Shown here piece by piece: positions 59,886-64,000 of a stretch of DNA of 64,000 bases. Within the stretch, counting starts at the first letter, position 1. Each line of letters starts with the position of its first letter. Origin of the DNA: Saxidomus purpurata (lineage: Eukaryota; Mollusca; Bivalvia; Venerida; Veneridae); NCBI GenBank assembly GCA_022818135.1, contig JAFMSR010000005.1, forward strand, positions 18,103,716 through 18,167,715, given 5' to 3'. A program made the translations under genes and the position numbers. The notes under the pieces were generated by a model. It was not told the origin of the DNA. It ran no database searches and saw nothing but the letters and a program-made list of their open reading frames with translations.

Positions 59886-60183
59886 GTGTTCAATTTACCC
59901 TAATTTTATTTAAATATGACAAAAAAACAACATTACTTGGAAAAAACAAAAAGTGATCATCTTGGACCTCTAAGGTAACCCAAATCTGATTATTTGGTGT
60001 ACATGTATATCATGATAAAACGTTGATTTGGTAAAAATAAAAGTCTGAAAAATTGATCTTTTGACTTGACTTCAGTCTGGCTGCTGATATTGTCTTGCAA
60101 ACACTGGGTTGGTATTTGTTGTTACATAATCTTGAAAAAATCATAATAGTGATCATATAAATACATTTCTTTCATTTAAAGCA

Positions 60184-63169
60184 ATGTCAGTGATTGTGCA
60201 GAATGGAGATGGTTGGATCATAGATCACATGCTTGCATCAGTAATTGCAGTGCAGAGAAATGATTCTAAAACAGGTAACATCATTTTAGCTGACTGCCCA
60301 AATAGCTGTTGATTATTCTATGAAAGCAAACACAATTTTGACCAAGTGACTGCAGTGTCAAAAGGGATCTTCTACTGATCATGAGCCTTGTTTTACAACC
60401 TTCGATCATGATACTTAATTTTCAGATGACTACAAGTCTGCAGCCACTGGGTATTTAAGAAGTCTACACTATTTGTAGACTAGTAGTCTACACTATTTGA
60501 AGACTCATCTGCATTTACAGTAATATTAGCTTATACCGGTACATGTACTTCAGGTGTACAACAATATAGACTGAAATCCAACTTGTTTGAAATTGTTGAG
60601 CCATTCTGCATGGACAGTCAGTATGAGAAGTTACAGTCTGGGAAGTGTTCAGAGGATGGACAGAAGAGAAAAAGAAAGGTATGGTGTAGCAGATTATCAA
60701 TCCTTCTTTGCATTAAATTCTGACCCTGCTAAATTGTTTAAGTTGATTTTGTACATCCATCAATTTTGACAGCTCTTGTTCAATGGGTTTGTTGATCAAA
60801 GTTTACAAACCAAAAAGGTGTACAATATAGATCATAATGATAACAGTAATGTTCAAGCTTAGAATACTAGTAGTCTACACTATTTTCAGACTAGCAGTGT
60901 ACACTATTTTCAGACTAGCAATCTACACTATTTGCAGACTCGTCTGGATAATCACTGAAAATGACTGAATCATTTTGCAGAAATCAGCAATGTCAATTTC
61001 TTAATTGTCTGACCTGTTTCTGGAGTTTTAACAATATGACTTTAATTTGAAAATTAAGTTGACAAAGAATTAGTGGCTGTTGCTATTTCTGTGTATTCTT
61101 GAAATTCAGGTAAGTTAGTTTTATTATGGTTAGATAATGAGACCATCATATAAAGTGTTTTATTGTAACTATTCTTTAAAAAGAACAAGTCATGTAAGTT
61201 CATGTTATTCATTTTTAGCTCCTAGGTTTTAGTAAAGATAGTTTCTTCTAATGATTAAAGTTCCGAATGCAAGTGTGTATTTGTTGCAGAGAAAAAGACA
61301 GGAGCCTTTGAACAGCGGAGAAAAAATGGCTGAGGAGTTTCACAATGAAGTAATTGTATTTCTAGTTATACATGTTTTTAAAATTGATTTACATAAATTT
61401 GAATTCAATGCATCTGTGTGTCCATCTTTCCTTGTGTTTTATATGCTAAAATATTCAGTTTGAGCAAAATTTTCTTTTCTTTTGTAGCGCCATACATATT
61501 ACAAACAAAAGAGAAAAAGTTTAAACAGTCATTTAATTGCTTACAGGAAACTAGTCGAACATTTTTTGTATAAAAACAAATTAAATGTTTTATATCATAT
61601 TTATTCACAGTTTGAGCTGGAAATTTAGTTGGACACAAATAGTTTTAATATCTCAGGGCCAGATAGTCCACCAGCCACAGTCCTGTATTACACTTAGGTA
61701 CTTTGACCTTTTTGGACTAACTTAAAATGCAACTTAATCTGAAGAATTCTGATTGTGTATTTGTATGAAATTTTGGGTGTTGTGTTGCTTTACTTTTATA
61801 TTGCTCACATTGATCAACAGATTTATTGGTATGTTTCTTCTTCTCTCTGTCAGAGATCTCTTCTGACTTTGTCCGTGGTCTGAAATATGTGTAAAACAAC
61901 AAATTTTTATTTCAACATTATTTTCTGTCATCACATCCTATGTAACATTTTGAAAAGAACCAAATAACATTCTTGGTCATATTTATCATTGGATTCAGTA
62001 TAGGTTTGGATTCAGTGAAGGTTTGTTTGGAGTAGATATGGTCAACATGACCCAATGGACTGTATGACCCAATGGACTGTATGACCCAATGGACTGCATG
62101 ACCCAATGGACTGTATGACCCAATGGACTGCATGACCCAATGGACTGCATGACCCAGTGGACTGCATGACCCAATGGACTGCATGACCCAATGGACTGTA
62201 TGACCCAATGGACTGTATGACCCAATGGACTGTATGACCCAATGGACTGTATGACCCAATTTACAGTATGACCCAATGGACAGTATTACCCAATGGATAG
62301 TATGACCCAATGGACTGTATGACCCAATGGACTGTATGACCCAATGGACTGTATGACCAAATGGACTGTATGACCCAATTTACAGTATGACCCAATGGAC
62401 TGTATGACTGGACAGTATGACCCAATGGACTGTATGACCCAATGGACAGTGTGACCCAATGGACTGTGTGACCCAATGGACTGTGTGACCCAATGGACTG
62501 TATGACCCAATGGACTGTATGACCCAATGGACAGTATGACCCAATGGACAGTATGACCCAATGGACAGTATGACCCAGTGGACAGTATGACCCAGTGGAC
62601 TGTATGACCCAGTGGACAGTATGACCCAATGGACAGTATGACCCAATGGACAGTGTGACCCAGTGGACTGTGTGACCCAATGGACTGTGTGACCAAATGG
62701 ACAGTATGACCCAATGGACTGTATGACCCAATGGACTGTATGACCCAATGGACTGTATGACCATGGGAAGGAGACTGATTCCTAGAGTTAGTATATGAAT
62801 AACGCATTGTTTGTTTTAATGTTCTCCCTTTGAAGGCCTTTATCATAGTATTATAAAACGCCAGTATATATGTGATATTTGCAGGTGAAAAGCTATGTAT
62901 GGAAGGCATATGGAAGTTTGCTTAAACTTGCACAAGAGATTGTCTACTTCCGAGAGTCAAGCAGTGTGAGTGTCAGAGACAATAATAAAGCTGCTAGGCA
63001 GGCAGCTCAGTGGGATGGTTCCTTGAATTTCATAGAAATATGTGAGCAGTCACAACAACATTGGAACCAGGCATCTCAGGTTGAACACTGCATTGGTTCC
63101 CAGCAGACCTTAGCTTTAGATGCTGAACACACAAAGAATGATGAGGACCAGTGCATGGCTTTTAATCAG
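60184..63169 (+). CDS. METTL4: METTL4-like MT-A70 methyltransferase, N-terminal 187 residues, truncated by the window edge
   Basis: Exons are 60184-60274, 60554-60678, 61290-61349 and 62885-63169; the first intron is phase 1, the others phase 0, and all are GT-AG. The N-terminus 'MSVIVQNGDGWIIDHML' aligns with the conserved start of METTL4 (MSV..Q...GWLLDHL). Exon 2 gives 'YRLKSNLFEIVEPF', matching a conserved block, and ends in KRKRK. Exon 3 continues RKRQEP, so a lysine/arginine cluster spans the junction and may be a nuclear localisation signal, as in the vertebrate protein. Exon 4 gives a predicted helical stretch ('YVWKAYGSLLKLAQEI') and a polar linker. The DPPW catalytic motif is expected further right. 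METTL4 N6-methylates Am in U2 snRNA; a DNA 6mA role has been claimed and is debated. The start context is GCAATGT. 'TTTCATTTAAAG' just before it could be the acceptor of a leader intron. Confidence 0.85.
62038..62763. repeat. 17-bp minisatellite in METTL4 intron 3, about 43 copies
   Basis: The unit TATGACCCAATGGACTG (17 bp) is repeated about 43 times with few variant types: ACTGT/ACAGT, TATG/TGTG/CATG, CAAT/CAGT. Because 17 is not a multiple of three and the unit has no stop on the minus strand, all three minus frames stay open and give the same 17-residue repeat (GHTVHWVIQSIGSYSPL), which is why several overlapping long frames appear. These are artefacts, not genes. Confidence 0.95.
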
Positions 63170-63375
63170 GTAACAGAAGGTATGTGAAAGGACTGTTTCT
63201 GGTGATTTCAAAATGTAAAAGGCACTGGCCCAATATAGACAAGTAGCTGCTGTAGAGCTTTTATAATACATAATGTATTGGTAAGAATAGACCATTTACT
63301 AACCAAAAGAAGAGAGATCCACGTAGGCCATTTACTGAGGCACACAATGTTGAGGTTAATTGGTGTGTAAACTTG
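63170..63375. other. METTL4 intron 4 start
   Basis: The donor GTAACAG follows 63169. Nothing else is recognised before the pogo-like element. Confidence 0.5.
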
Positions 63376-64000
63376 TACAGTCGACTCTCGTTATCTCGAT
63401 TTTTTTGGGACCTAAGAAAATAAGTCAAGATAACAAAAAATCGAGATAACCGAAGTTGAATAAAATATATAAAATATGCTTGATGGGGGGGGGGTTAACT
63501 TTCTCTTCTTGCCCTTGCACCCCAGTGCTGAAAGACTGGATATTCCCCCCAGCGTTGGTTACCAGGTCCTTCTCCAAAACTCTCAGCGTTTGCCGATCCA
63601 GATATCCTCCCGGGTTGGTTAACGGGCCCTTCTCTGGATTGCTTGACTAGCGCTCGGACAAGTTCATGACTTCCGCCCTCCGACATGAATTCTTCCGGGT
63701 TTTTTTCAATATCGAGATATTATCTGTTATCTATTGATGACAGGATTTATAATTGACAGAATCTTCATTTCTTGCTGTTTATAAATGCAACTAAATTTAC
63801 TCAGTTTTGACACAATTCAATGCAAATTACTCATTCCGCATATTACACAGCTTACGTCGCAAACAAACAATTAATTAATTTCGGGTCGTTAACCGAATCA
63901 CTGAGTGACAGAGCAGATGACAATTAAGCGAATACAATCGTGTGCAGCTTTTCACACCTTGTTTGGCAGGTGATAAATGTCAAATCGAGATATCGGATGT
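63376..64000. mobile_element. Tigger/pogo-like element, left end, running off the window
   Basis: TACAGTCGACTCTCGTTATC at 63376 matches the CAGTCGACTCTCGTTAT-type terminal repeat known from Tigger/pogo elements, preceded by the TA target. 'tcgagataac' and 'atcgagatat' words recur inside and near 63990, where the sequence is cut. A poly-G run lies at 63484-63493. No transposase is visible. Confidence 0.65.

Noticed and set aside
61918..62909. Long overlapping minus-strand frames (up to 207 aa) with GHTVHWV repeats
   Set aside because: They are created by the 17-bp minisatellite, which lacks stops in all three minus frames; no start context, splice sites or non-repeat domain support a gene.

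Overview
The window is AT-rich metazoan nuclear DNA, most likely from a bivalve mollusc. The signs are short exons with GT-AG introns, tRNA-derived SINEs, (ATT)n-tailed LINE remnants, and a very dense population of short elements with internal tandem repeats that carry TGACCTTGACCTTTGACC-like strings. The species is an inference. No bacterial or organellar features were seen. Most of the sequence is repeats; the coding content is three recognisable genes and one unrecognised long reading frame.

Layout. 1-11 kb: non-LTR endonuclease relic, two short mobile elements, two minisatellites, long AT-rich stretches without genes. 11.0-20.2 kb, minus strand: a complete nine-exon ANKRD29-like gene (310 aa) in which most exons encode one ankyrin repeat and every intron is phase 0; several mobile elements sit in its introns. 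20.2-27.9 kb: upstream flank with two large tandem-repeat elements. 27.96-28.82 kb, minus strand: a long open frame of unknown family with a KRRRVSW motif, probably a terminal exon. 29-53.6 kb: essentially all repeats, including nested insertions, a solo LTR with a 5-bp target duplication, and a symmetric inverted pair around 44.9 kb. 53.65-55.25 kb, minus strand: a two-exon tRNA 2-selenouridine synthase (MnmH/SelU) of 375 aa. 56.2-57.4 kb: tandem-repeat element. 60.18 kb to the right edge, plus strand: the first four coding exons of a METTL4-like MT-A70 methyltransferase; its catalytic domain lies beyond the window, and intron 3 holds a 17-bp minisatellite of about 43 copies.

The three genes do not form a pathway. 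Two act on RNA: MnmH modifies wobble uridine in tRNA, and METTL4 methylates adenosine in snRNA. They are transcribed divergently with about 5 kb between their start codons. The most distinctive signal is the mobile fraction: several apparently unrelated families share one design, with an ACAAGAG-type head followed by a short palindrome, an internal array with a 142-165 bp period, and a GAGCTAA-type tail often formed by another palindrome. Nested copies give near-exact insertion boundaries.
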